DNA of 53,240 bases from QYQD01 sp040754095 (GTDB lineage Bacteria; Desulfobacterota; QYQD01): the NCBI GenBank assembly GCA_040754095.1, contig JBFMFO010000018.1, positions 1 through 53,240 on the forward strand. The letters are read 5' to 3'. This document shows positions 37,809 through 45,621 of the stretch, in pieces. The position numbers and the translations under genes are program-made. The notes beneath the pieces were generated by a model that saw only the letters and a list, made by a program, of their open reading frames with translations, was not told the origin of the DNA and did no database searches. Position 1 is the first letter of the stretch. Every line of letters begins with the position of its first letter.

Positions 37809-39668
37809 CTATTGTAAAATTCCAAACCGCGGTAAGCATGCCTCATCGTGCTCTCTCTCTATAATTGCACATTTCTTTTCAAAGACGGCGTATAGAGATT
37901 TTAAACGGGCTTTCTGCCGCTCTACGGTCGCCGGGATGGACGCCAGGTTTTCTCCCGGATAGGGTTGCCTTTGCCCGATATCAAGGCAAAAATCCATGCT
38001 TTTTTCGAGATTGTCCTTGAATTCCCGCAGGTTTTTGATTTCTTTGGGCGTGTGTTGCTTGCGAGCCGCCTGTTTTTCGAAGTAATCCACGTATAGCACG
38101 ATTTCATTGGCGAACATGTGCGGCCGCAGGGATGAAACCAGGGACGGACTCCGCCCGTAGATATGATCCACCATCTCTTGCAAGGTGTAAATCCTGTTAA
38201 ACCAGGCAAGGTTAGGGCCGGGGCATATACACTGGGGCGCATCCTTGGCCTCGGCGATTCCCAGTGCGATGAGGGATCCATTCCCCAGATGATCGCAGAT
38301 ACAGGCCTTTTCCATGACTTCCTCACGCAGCCTCTCTTTCTCGGCCTCCGAAAGCCTCATCTGATTTATCTCTTCCAGCTTCTTTTTCTGGAATTGTCTG
38401 GAGGCAAGACATATAGGTCTTTTAGTAAATTCGGTGTTGGATACCAGGTAGCCCTTGGCGCAGGAAGAACCCGGCCTGCCCTCTGCCGCCATCTTGCGCA
38501 GCCACAGTTCTGACCCGGTGTTGCGAACATTGTTGAAGGGAACTCCGAGAGGCGAGGCGCCGCTAATGTAAAGGTCATCTTCCCGGGCCTGCCTTAATAA
38601 CTCACGGGTAGGGGCATCCACGCAGGTGGCTTCAGGGACCAGGAGAAACGGGGTGCCCCATCCGGTCAGGTCCATACCGAAGTCTTCCTGCAGCCTGCGC
38701 ACCTCTCCGTGGTTGCCGATGCCACCCTGAACGGTGATGAGGGGGCTGGTTTCCAGGTCCGGTTCCGGATAGGTCCAGCCCATATCCCGGTAGTGCCTGA
38801 GTATCAGCGGCTTAAATTCTGCGGCCAGTTGCCCGCGTTTTTCCTTGAATTCCTGGAGAATGCCGGGGAGTAAAATTCCGTTGGTGGGAAAGGCATGCCC
38901 TCCGCAATTAAGTCCTGATTCAATGCGGAATTCATGTACCTCCAATCCCTTTTTCGCCAGGAACTTTCCCTGGATGAGTGCGGAGCGGAAGTCGCTCACC
39001 TTGAGAATTATCTTCTTTTTGACCTCACCCCGTTCATCCCGGTAAAAATCCCGGAACCGGGTCATGTAGGTGTAAAGGCTCTGGTTAATTCCGGCGGAAA
39101 ATACGATGCCGGACTTGAGGCTGCTATCGGCATAGCCCTTAAGGGCTGTTTTGGCGTCGCTGAATTCATCATCGCGGGGGTGGCCGTTTCTGTCAAAGGT
39201 GTTGTCCAGTTTGACCATAATATTGACGTCAATAGAGCCGGCGCGCATTCTACGGGTCAGATCCCCTTCCAGCGCATCTCTTTCCGGCCCGGCCTGCATA
39301 TCTAACAGCCTGCTGTAATCCTTTTTCAGGGGGCTTTCATCCGGTAACAGCTCAAAATACTTCTTCTTGTCGTTATCTGCGAAGAAGGATTGTTGCCGGA
39401 TGTCCTCCATTCTAAGTTGAACGATTTCCCTGACGACTTCGAGGTAAGCAGTGATCCTTTTTGCCCTGCCGTTCTCTTCGTGCCTTGGGATTCCGACATA
39501 TGGTAAATTATATTTTCCGCTGTAGTATTTGCGGATTTGTTCGAGCAAAATATCATCTACCAGTGAAATAACGGAAGAGATACCCAGCGGAGCCACACGG
39601 ATGGGCGTGTCAACAGAGTGCCCGGTACCCATGACCGGGATGTGAAAGGTGTGGTAGTAGTCTATCAT
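37809..39668 (-). CDS. Uncharacterised 619-residue cysteine-rich protein
   Basis: No signal peptide or membrane span. I do not recognise a named family. The first 400 residues have the look of an alpha/beta enzyme, perhaps a TIM barrel of the FMN-dependent 2-nitropropane dioxygenase or glutamate-synthase kind (GTGHSVDTPIRVAPLGISS, VQGGIGNHGEVRRL, PFLLVPEATCVDAPTRELL, LYISGASPLGVPFNNV). Conserved-looking cysteines fall at GLNCGGHAF, EATCVDA, GSSCAKGY, RPICLASRQ, KACICDH and APQCICPGPN. The later ones (C-I-C twice) could bind a metal or iron-sulfur cluster, but this is inference. The C-terminal 130 residues are helical and charged. Start at ATG 39668 with AAAGGGA upstream. Confidence 0.7.
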   Translation of the reverse strand: MIDYYHTFHIPVMGTGHSVDTPIRVAPLGISSVISLVDDILLEQIRKYYSGKYNLPYVGIPRHEENGRAKRITAYLEVVREIVQLRMEDIRQQSFFADNDKKKYFELLPDESPLKKDYSRLLDMQAGPERDALEGDLTRRMRAGSIDVNIMVKLDNTFDRNGHPRDDEFSDAKTALKGYADSSLKSGIVFSAGINQSLYTYMTRFRDFYRDERGEVKKKIILKVSDFRSALIQGKFLAKKGLEVHEFRIESGLNCGGHAFPTNGILLPGILQEFKEKRGQLAAEFKPLILRHYRDMGWTYPEPDLETSPLITVQGGIGNHGEVRRLQEDFGMDLTGWGTPFLLVPEATCVDAPTRELLRQAREDDLYISGASPLGVPFNNVRNTGSELWLRKMAAEGRPGSSCAKGYLVSNTEFTKRPICLASRQFQKKKLEEINQMRLSEAEKERLREEVMEKACICDHLGNGSLIALGIAEAKDAPQCICPGPNLAWFNRIYTLQEMVDHIYGRSPSLVSSLRPHMFANEIVLYVDYFEKQAARKQHTPKEIKNLREFKDNLEKSMDFCLDIGQRQPYPGENLASIPATVERQKARLKSLYAVFEKKCAIIEREHDEACLPRFGILQ

Positions 39669-39817
39669 GTACGTCCCTTTTTGTTCGGTCGGACCGATAC
39701 AATGCCTTAGAGAAGGCGTAATATGTTACAGCAAACTACGGTAAGATTCCATAAATCTGTTAAAAAGTCAATGAAGTTCAGGAAGATGTCCCAAGTGGGC
39801 CTGTGGTAATATATCCG

Positions 39818-39899
39818 TTCACCGTTATCAGTTCACCGTTGTCCGTGAAAAGCGCGAAAACGCCCTTTTCGGTGAACGGTGAACGAACAACGGTGATAG
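39818..39899. repeat. gttcaccgtt repeat with central palindrome
   Basis: ttcaccgttatcagttcacc and gtgaacggtgaacgaacaac flank a palindromic centre aaaagcgcgaaaacgccctt. Same type as the insert inside 43344-43555. No gene is seen in 39669-39909. Confidence 0.6.
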
Positions 39900-39909
39900 A
39901 CGTGATAAT

Positions 39910-40767
39910 TTATCTTCTTACCAGGCTGATCATAAAGGTGAGTAAAAAGCAGAGAGATGCCGTGAGGATGATTGATGCGCCGGTGGCCATATCGGTGTAG
40001 AAGGAGATTATCAGCCCGGCGATACCGGATACCCAGGCAAAAACCAGAGAATACCAGAACATCTGGCGGACATTTCGGCTGACATTTCGGGCGCTGGCCG
40101 GGGGGACAATAAGGAGGGCGGTGATAAGCAGCATGCCGATAGTTCTGATACCCACGGTTACCACCACGGCCAGGATTATGGCAAAAAGATAGTTATATAT
40201 CCTGACCGGGATGTCTTGTGAGCGCGCCAACGGTTCGTTGATCCCGGTGAGCAGGAGGCGGTTATAGCTAAGGGCTATGAAGATAAGAACGACTGCGAAC
40301 AGGGCGAAGGTGGCGGCTATCTCCATTTCTGCTATGGTGAGGACGTCACCAAAGAGGAAAGGGGATAGAGTCTGGGAAAGACCCTTACGAGTGCTGATTA
40401 TGGCGATACCCAGGGCGATGGTGGCGGCAAAAAAGACGCCGATTATGGTGTCCATAGGGAGATCAGACCGGCTTTTAAACTTGGCAATGCCCAAGGCTAC
40501 CATGACTCCGAATACGACCATGGTCAGGAGCGGATTTATGTTTAAAAGCAGGCCGAGGGCGATACCGGCAAAGGCCGAATGAGAGATGGCATCACTGAAA
40601 AAGGCCATACGGTAATTTACCACCTGTATGCCGACGATGGCACAGAGCGGGGTTATGAGCATGATTTCCAGAAAGGCCCTTTTCATAAAGAGAGAAGCGG
40701 CCCAGGCGAAGGGGAGGACGGTGTCCAGAAGGCTGTAGATTGTGGCGAAGAGAGATTCCATAGTCAT
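39910..40767 (-). CDS. znuB: Zinc/manganese ABC transporter permease (ZnuB family)
   Basis: 285 residues with about eight membrane spans. ZnuB-type segments: MKRAFLEIMLITPLCAIVG, FFSDAISHSAFAGIALG, DTIIGVFFAATIALGI, GIRTIGMLLITALLIVPPASAR. It forms the channel of the metal-import ABC transporter together with the ATPase upstream; it begins 3 bases after znuC ends. Zinc rather than manganese is suggested by the His-rich loop of the adjacent binding protein. Confidence 0.9.
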   Translation of the reverse strand: MTMESLFATIYSLLDTVLPFAWAASLFMKRAFLEIMLITPLCAIVGIQVVNYRMAFFSDAISHSAFAGIALGLLLNINPLLTMVVFGVMVALGIAKFKSRSDLPMDTIIGVFFAATIALGIAIISTRKGLSQTLSPFLFGDVLTIAEMEIAATFALFAVVLIFIALSYNRLLLTGINEPLARSQDIPVRIYNYLFAIILAVVVTVGIRTIGMLLITALLIVPPASARNVSRNVRQMFWYSLVFAWVSGIAGLIISFYTDMATGASIILTASLCFLLTFMISLVRR

Positions 40768-40770
40768 AGG

Positions 40771-41559
40771 TTATTTATGGTGCAGGGGATGGATACAGGT
40801 CGCAGATGCGCCGGGGTGTATATCCTGGCCGTGCCGGTACAGGCCGGCGTGGGGGCCATAGACGGCCATGATATTTTCCGGTGTCAAAACTTCCGGCGCT
40901 CCACCCTGGCACTGGACGGTCCGGTTAAGGCAGATTACGTGTTCGGCATGACCGGTCACTACGGAGAGATCATGAGAGACAATCACCATGGTTAAACGGC
41001 CTTCCCTCTGCACCCGGGTCATAAACTCACAGAACAGGACTTCTCCGGAGACATCGACCCCCGCGGCCGGTTCGTCCAGAAGCAGGATTTCCGGATCCCG
41101 CGAGATGGCCATGGCCAGCATAACCCGTTGCAGTTCTCCGCCGGATAACCGTCCAATCTGACGCTCACGCAGGTGTTCCACGCCAATCTCCCGGAGGGCC
41201 TCCAGGGCCTTGTCTCTTTTGGCCTGCTGGTAGCCCAGCCAGAGGGGCCGGCGCTGGGAAGAAAGGGTGAGAAGATCAAGGACGGTGAGCGGCAACCCGC
41301 GGTCGAAATCCAGACGCTGCGGGACGTATCCGATGCGGGGTCTGGCTGTTTCCCGCCGGCCGTCCCGGAGAAAGAATATCTCCCCTTCATACGGGATGAC
41401 GCCGAGGATAGCCAAAACCAGGGTGGTCTTTCCCGCACCGTTTGGGCCGATCAGGGCCGTAATCTTGCCCTTAGGGATGCCGGCGCTGACATTCTTCAGA
41501 AGAGGCACACGATTTACAGTTACGCTTACATTTACAAGTTCGATAGCAGTTTCGGCCAT
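40771..41559 (-). CDS. znuC: Zinc ABC transporter ATP-binding protein
   Basis: 262 residues. Walker A GPNGAGKTTL, Q-loop YVPQRLDF, signature LSGGELQRVMLAMAI, Walker B ILLLDEPAAGVD and switch His in VSHDLSVV. The C-terminal end contains several His residues (GPHAGLYRHGQDIHPG, CIHPLHHK), as often seen in zinc uptake proteins. Between znuA and znuB with 3-base spacing on both sides. Confidence 0.93.
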   Translation of the reverse strand: MAETAIELVNVSVTVNRVPLLKNVSAGIPKGKITALIGPNGAGKTTLVLAILGVIPYEGEIFFLRDGRRETARPRIGYVPQRLDFDRGLPLTVLDLLTLSSQRRPLWLGYQQAKRDKALEALREIGVEHLRERQIGRLSGGELQRVMLAMAISRDPEILLLDEPAAGVDVSGEVLFCEFMTRVQREGRLTMVIVSHDLSVVTGHAEHVICLNRTVQCQGGAPEVLTPENIMAVYGPHAGLYRHGQDIHPGASATCIHPLHHK

Positions 41560-41562
41560 CAG

Positions 41563-42504
41563 TTAGTTCTCCGCCAGGGCCTTTTGTATGACAGCAAGGT
41601 TTGCGTGCATGGCCCTTTCATAGTAATCAAGCCCGACGCTCCCCCGGGCAGCGTTTACCGGGTCTAATACGTAAACCTGGACCCCGGTCTCACGGCTCAA
41701 GACCTGGGCCAGGCGTGGCGGATACTGCGGTTCGGCAAAAATGGCGGCGACCTTCTTTTGTTGTATGGTCCGGATTAATTTGTTCAATTTCCCGGCCGAT
41801 GGCGGTTGGCCGGGATCTTCTTCGATATAAGCGACTACCGTAAGGCCAAGGTCGCGAGCCAGGTAATCAAAAACGTTATGGAAGGCAACCACCGTTCGTT
41901 TCTTGAGTTTACCGGCGGTGTCTTTGACCCCGGAGACGAGTTTTTCCAGACGCGCCGTAAAATTTGCGGCGTTTTTACGGTAGAGTACAGAATGTTTCGG
42001 GTCTATGGCGGAAAGAGACTCGGCAATATTTCTAACTTGAACCGCGGCCAGAGCCGGGCTGGTCCATACGTGGGCATTGATCCGGCCGTGATGATGTTCA
42101 TGGACATGGTGGCTGTGGCCTTCTTTCGCTTCCAGAGGCGTAATCCCTCTCGAAGCATCTATGATTTTAATATCAGGGTTTGCTGCCTGAACAGGGCGGC
42201 CGGCGAATTCTTCTATACCGAGACCGTTGATGACCAGAACGGAGGAGGCAGCGATCTTCTTCAAGTCGCCCGGTGTCAAGGTATAGTCATGCGGACAACC
42301 CGTGCCCGGGGGGAGCATGAGTTCGACGGATACCCCCGGAATTCCCTGGACTACATTATTTGTAAAGATATAGATGGGCAGAAAAGATGCGAGGATGCGG
42401 AGGTCATTTTTCCCTTGCGATGAGGCGGCATGGGCCGGCATCGGACATAGAAACAGGACTAACGAGATAATGAAGCAAACAGTGAGCGAAATTAGCTTAC
42501 GCAT
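41563..42504 (-). CDS. znuA: Zinc-binding periplasmic protein
   Basis: 313 residues from the ATG at 42504, which has GGGGAG about 9 bases before it; an in-frame GTG six codons earlier would contain that site. Signal peptide VCFIISLVLFLCPMPAHA. Cluster A-I metal-binding features: CPHDYTLTPGDLKKI (first His), the His-rich loop HSHHVHEHHHGRINAHVWTSP, VVAFHNVFDYLARDLGL and EPQYPP. The acidic/His loop is a mark of zinc-specific members. First gene of znuACB, downstream of the Fur-family regulator. Confidence 0.93.
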   Translation of the reverse strand: MRKLISLTVCFIISLVLFLCPMPAHAASSQGKNDLRILASFLPIYIFTNNVVQGIPGVSVELMLPPGTGCPHDYTLTPGDLKKIAASSVLVINGLGIEEFAGRPVQAANPDIKIIDASRGITPLEAKEGHSHHVHEHHHGRINAHVWTSPALAAVQVRNIAESLSAIDPKHSVLYRKNAANFTARLEKLVSGVKDTAGKLKKRTVVAFHNVFDYLARDLGLTVVAYIEEDPGQPPSAGKLNKLIRTIQQKKVAAIFAEPQYPPRLAQVLSRETGVQVYVLDPVNAARGSVGLDYYERAMHANLAVIQKALAEN

Positions 42505-42551
42505 AAAATTACTCCCCAGCACTTTAGTGGTCAGTAGTCCGTCAAATTCTT

Positions 42552-42645
42552 AAATCTGGAACTCAGGAACTCATAAAAATACTATTCTGTTCCTGTTTTT
42601 CCGCCCCGGCGGATCTGACTGTGGCACAACTTGATTTCCAGATTC
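42552..42645. repeat. Inverted repeat of the aatctggaa type in the znuA 5' region
   Basis: aaatctggaactcaggaact at the left and ttgatttccagattc at the right, partly palindromic. A relative lies inside 34307-34510. It makes up most of the 186-bp space between the fur-family gene and znuA. Confidence 0.55.
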
Positions 42646-42690
42646 ATCCATAGTAGTTACATCCATTGTAACCGACAACTGACAGCGGGC

Positions 42691-43110
42691 TTAGATCCCC
42701 TGACAATTCGGGCAAATCCCGAAGCATTCCAGATAGTGGTCTTCCAGGGTAAACCCTGATTCTTTTTGAATGGCATCAGCCATATCCTGCACTACACAAT
42801 GGCGCACTTTTTCTATCCGTCCACAGACCTGGCACATGATATGGTGCACATGTCGGCCGGGTAATATAGCCTCGTAACGCTTGAAAGTCTCTCTTAAGTC
42901 GATCTCCCTCACCAGGCCAACGTCCTTCAAGGCGCGCAGGTTGCGATAGACAGTAGCCGGATCGACCTTATGGACTGTAAGTCGCCGGTGTATCTCCTTC
43001 GGGCTTAAGGGCTTTTCGCTTTGGGTCAGTATGCGCCATATCTCTGTCCGTGCCCGGGTGAGAGATTTTCTGTGCCCGTGCAGGTGGTCTGCTATATCCA
43101 TAGCCGCCAT
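42691..43110 (-). CDS. Fur-family metalloregulator (probably Zur)
   Basis: 139 residues from the ATG at 43110 (or 136 from 43101). The winged helix (LTRARTEIWRILTQSEKPLSPKEIHRRL...ATVYRNLRAL) is followed by the dimerisation domain with HVHHIMCQVCG and the second CxxC, CFGICPNCQGI, together a structural zinc site. His/Glu sensory ligands are seen in RHVHH and LEDHYLECFG. It heads the znu block on the same strand; that context favours zinc sensing (Zur), although Fur or PerR cannot be excluded. Confidence 0.88.
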   Translation of the reverse strand: MAAMDIADHLHGHRKSLTRARTEIWRILTQSEKPLSPKEIHRRLTVHKVDPATVYRNLRALKDVGLVREIDLRETFKRYEAILPGRHVHHIMCQVCGRIEKVRHCVVQDMADAIQKESGFTLEDHYLECFGICPNCQGI

Positions 43111-43121
43111 GATAGCAAAAA

Positions 43122-43136
43122 TGCAAATCGTTTGCA
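43122..43136. promoter_or_regulatory. Palindrome upstream of the Fur-family gene, candidate operator
   Basis: TGCAAATCGTTTGCA, perfect 6-bp arms with a 3-bp centre, ends 11 bases before the chosen start codon. It could be the autoregulatory binding site. It does not match the known proteobacterial Zur or Fur boxes closely, and I find no second copy ahead of znuA. Confidence 0.4.
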
Positions 43137-43343
43137 AGTCTTGTCACGACACAACAAGGAGTCGCATATTAAATGTCCGGCGAATAGAGTCGATAAGACA
43201 AACAACGCCCTTGGCTTTCTGGTGGGGGAACGTCTGCTTTTTGTTCCAAAAACTCTCAAGGTATTGGTACAAGCCAGTTTGCAGGTGATAAAAAAACAGG
43301 AGGGGATGCCGTTTTTTTGTTGTATAATTACATCATCCGATAG

Positions 43344-43555
43344 ATAGTTTCCATCCGGAACCCCAAAGATTCCGGATGGAGCAGTCAGCACTCAGCTATC
43401 AGCATGAAGCCGGTTCACCGTTCACTGTTGACCGTTTTGCCGAAAGAAAATGTCGGACAACGGTTAACGGATAACGGATAACAAACATGCTGACAGCTAA
43501 TCGCTGATCGCTGAAAGCGTGAAGCCGGAAACGGTAGTTTCCGGATGAGCACTAA
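43344..43555. repeat. MITE-like element carrying another repeat inside
   Basis: Same ends as 11231-11390 but in the opposite orientation: TAGTTTCCATCCGG (43344) and CCGGATGAGCACTAA (to 43555), each with a hairpin (GGAACCCCAAAGATTCC; CCGGAAACGGTAGTTTCCGG). In the body, the place of the central spacer is taken by about 70 bp of gttcaccgtt / ggttaacggataac repeat. Region 43137-43343 has no recognisable feature. Confidence 0.75.
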
Positions 43556-43604
43556 AATAGTATATATAACGTCATTTTGATTTTAATGAAGACGAGGAGG
43601 CAAG

Positions 43605-45524
43605 GTGGAGAACGTACGATATGATGTAAGCCTTATTACAGAACATGACACGTATCTTTTTAAAGAGGGGAATCACTTTCGACTCTATGACAAACTGGGG
43701 TCGCACGTGACGACCGTAGGTGATGCGCAGGGTATTTACTTTGCCGTTTGGGCGCCGAATGCACATAAGGTCTCCGTGGTCGGCGATTTCAACGGATGGG
43801 TTCCGGAGACCCATCCTTTAAGGTCAAGAGACGACAGCTCCGGTATCTGGGAAGGTTTTATCCCCGGTATCGGCCATGGTGCGCTCTATAAGTATCACAT
43901 CGTTTCGAATTACAACGACTATAAGGTAGATAAAGGGGATCCCTATGGCTTTCTATGGGAGGCCCCTCCGCGAACGGCCAGCGTGGTGTGGGACCTGAGA
44001 TATGAATGGAACGACGGGGAATGGATGAAAAACCGGCGACATCATAACAGGCTTGACGCTCCCTTTTCCATCTACGAGGTTCACCTGGGATCATGGCGCA
44101 GGGTGCCGGAAGAGGGCAACCGGTTTCTCACCTACCGGGAAATGGCTCATTACCTGGCGGATTATATGAAAGAGATGGGGTTCACCCATGTCGAGTTGTT
44201 ACCAATAATGGAACATCCCTTCTACGGCTCCTGGGGGTATCAGACCCTAGGATATTTTGCCCCCACCAGCCGGTATGGGACTCCCCAGGATTTTATGTAC
44301 TTTGTTGATCATCTCCATCAGAATGGAATCGGCGTTATCCTGGATTGGGTGCCTTCGCATTTTCCGAATGACGAGTACGGACTTATCTATTTTGACGGCA
44401 CGCACCTCTATGAACATGAAGACCCCAGGAAGGGATATCATCCCGATTGGAACAGCGCTATTTTTAATTACGGCCGTAACGAGGTGAGGAATTTCCTTAT
44501 CAGCAGCGCCCTTTTCTGGCTTGACAAATACCATATTGACGGTCTTCGGGTGGATGCCGTGGCCTCCATGCTCTATCTGGACTATGCAAGAAGGGACGGC
44601 GAGTGGATACCGAATGAATACGGGGGGAATGAGAATATAGAGGCGATAAACTTTATAAGAAGATTTAACGAGATGGTTTATGAAAATTATCCCGATGTTC
44701 AGACCATGGCGGAAGAATCCACCGCCTGGCCTATGGTCTCACGGCCGTCATACGTGGGGGGCCTCGGATTCGGCATGAAGTGGAACATGGGCTGGATGCA
44801 CGATACCCTGGATTATTTTTCTAATGATCCTGTCTTCAGAAAGTATCATCATGACCAGCTTACCTTCAGTATCTGGTACGCCTTTACAGAAAATTTCGTC
44901 CTTCCCCTTTCGCATGATGAGGTGGTGCATGGAAAGGGCGCGTTGTCCGGAAAGATGCCCGGAGATGAGTGGCAGAGGTCTGCCAATCTCAGGCTTTTAT
45001 TCGGATATATGTACGGTCATCCTGGAAAGAAGCTTCTCTTTATGGGCGGTGAATTTGGGCAGTGCAGGGAGTGGGTCCATGAAGAGAGCCTGGAATGGCA
45101 TGTCCTTGAGTATCCTCCTCATCATGGCGTACAGAGATGGCTCAGGGACCTGAACCATTTTTACCGGAACGAGCCGGCCATGTATGAACTGGATTTTGAA
45201 ACAGGGGGGGTTGAGTGGATAGACTTCTATGATTGGGAGCAGAGCACTATAAGCTTTATAAGAAAAGGCAAAAATACGGATGACATAATCCTGGTAGCCT
45301 GTAACTTTACTCCGCTTCCCAGGCAGAACTACAGAGTAGGGGCCCCAAGAGGCGGATTCTGGAGAGAGGTCTTAAACAGCGATGCCTGGATATACTGGGG
45401 GAGCAATTGGGGAAATTCCGGAGGCGTTGAAGCAACCCCGGTTCCGGCGCATGGGCGCGACTATTCTTTGTCCTTAACCCTGCCGCCGCTTAGCGTTATC
45501 TTTTTCAAGAGCGAAGGAAAATGA
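43605..45524 (+). CDS. glgB: 1,4-alpha-glucan branching enzyme
   Basis: 639 residues from GTG at 43605 with GAGGAGG before it. N-terminal CBM48 module (GIYFAVWAPNAHKVSVVGDFNGW) followed by the GH13 barrel: DWVPSHF, GLRVDAVASMLYLDY (nucleophile Asp about 316), MAEESTAW (Glu about 370), LSHDEVVHGK (Asp about 437), then LLFMGGEFGQ and a C-terminal beta domain. It makes the alpha-1,6 branches of glycogen. Single N-terminal module form, about 630-640 residues. First gene of the glgB-treZ-treY-malQ block. Confidence 0.98.
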   Translation: MENVRYDVSLITEHDTYLFKEGNHFRLYDKLGSHVTTVGDAQGIYFAVWAPNAHKVSVVGDFNGWVPETHPLRSRDDSSGIWEGFIPGIGHGALYKYHIVSNYNDYKVDKGDPYGFLWEAPPRTASVVWDLRYEWNDGEWMKNRRHHNRLDAPFSIYEVHLGSWRRVPEEGNRFLTYREMAHYLADYMKEMGFTHVELLPIMEHPFYGSWGYQTLGYFAPTSRYGTPQDFMYFVDHLHQNGIGVILDWVPSHFPNDEYGLIYFDGTHLYEHEDPRKGYHPDWNSAIFNYGRNEVRNFLISSALFWLDKYHIDGLRVDAVASMLYLDYARRDGEWIPNEYGGNENIEAINFIRRFNEMVYENYPDVQTMAEESTAWPMVSRPSYVGGLGFGMKWNMGWMHDTLDYFSNDPVFRKYHHDQLTFSIWYAFTENFVLPLSHDEVVHGKGALSGKMPGDEWQRSANLRLLFGYMYGHPGKKLLFMGGEFGQCREWVHEESLEWHVLEYPPHHGVQRWLRDLNHFYRNEPAMYELDFETGGVEWIDFYDWEQSTISFIRKGKNTDDIILVACNFTPLPRQNYRVGAPRGGFWREVLNSDAWIYWGSNWGNSGGVEATPVPAHGRDYSLSLTLPPLSVIFFKSEGK

Positions 45525-45564
45525 AATACACATCTGTCTGCGACGGACAAGGGACAATGAGAAT

Positions 45565-45616
45565 AATCCCCCGAATCCCCCACACTCCCCTTTGGAAAAG
45601 GGGGGCAGGGGGGATT
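45565..45616. repeat. C/G-run palindromic repeat at the treZ ribosome-binding site
   Basis: AATCCCCC (45565) to GGGGGGATT (45616) with a hairpin CCCCTTTGGAAAAGGGG. Its right arm AGGGGGGATTTTCAG ends 5 bases before the treZ ATG and contains the only plausible Shine-Dalgarno. Same family as the repeat inside miaA. Confidence 0.8.
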
Positions 45617-45621
45617 TTCAG

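Noticed and set aside
43277..43324. AAAAAAAC ... GTTTTTTT inverted repeat as a terminator
   Set aside because: The stem is almost only A-T pairs and no gene ends nearby.
45592..45621. TTG start for treZ ten codons earlier
   Set aside because: It would translate the palindromic repeat; MRIGAHYLGNG is the family-type start.
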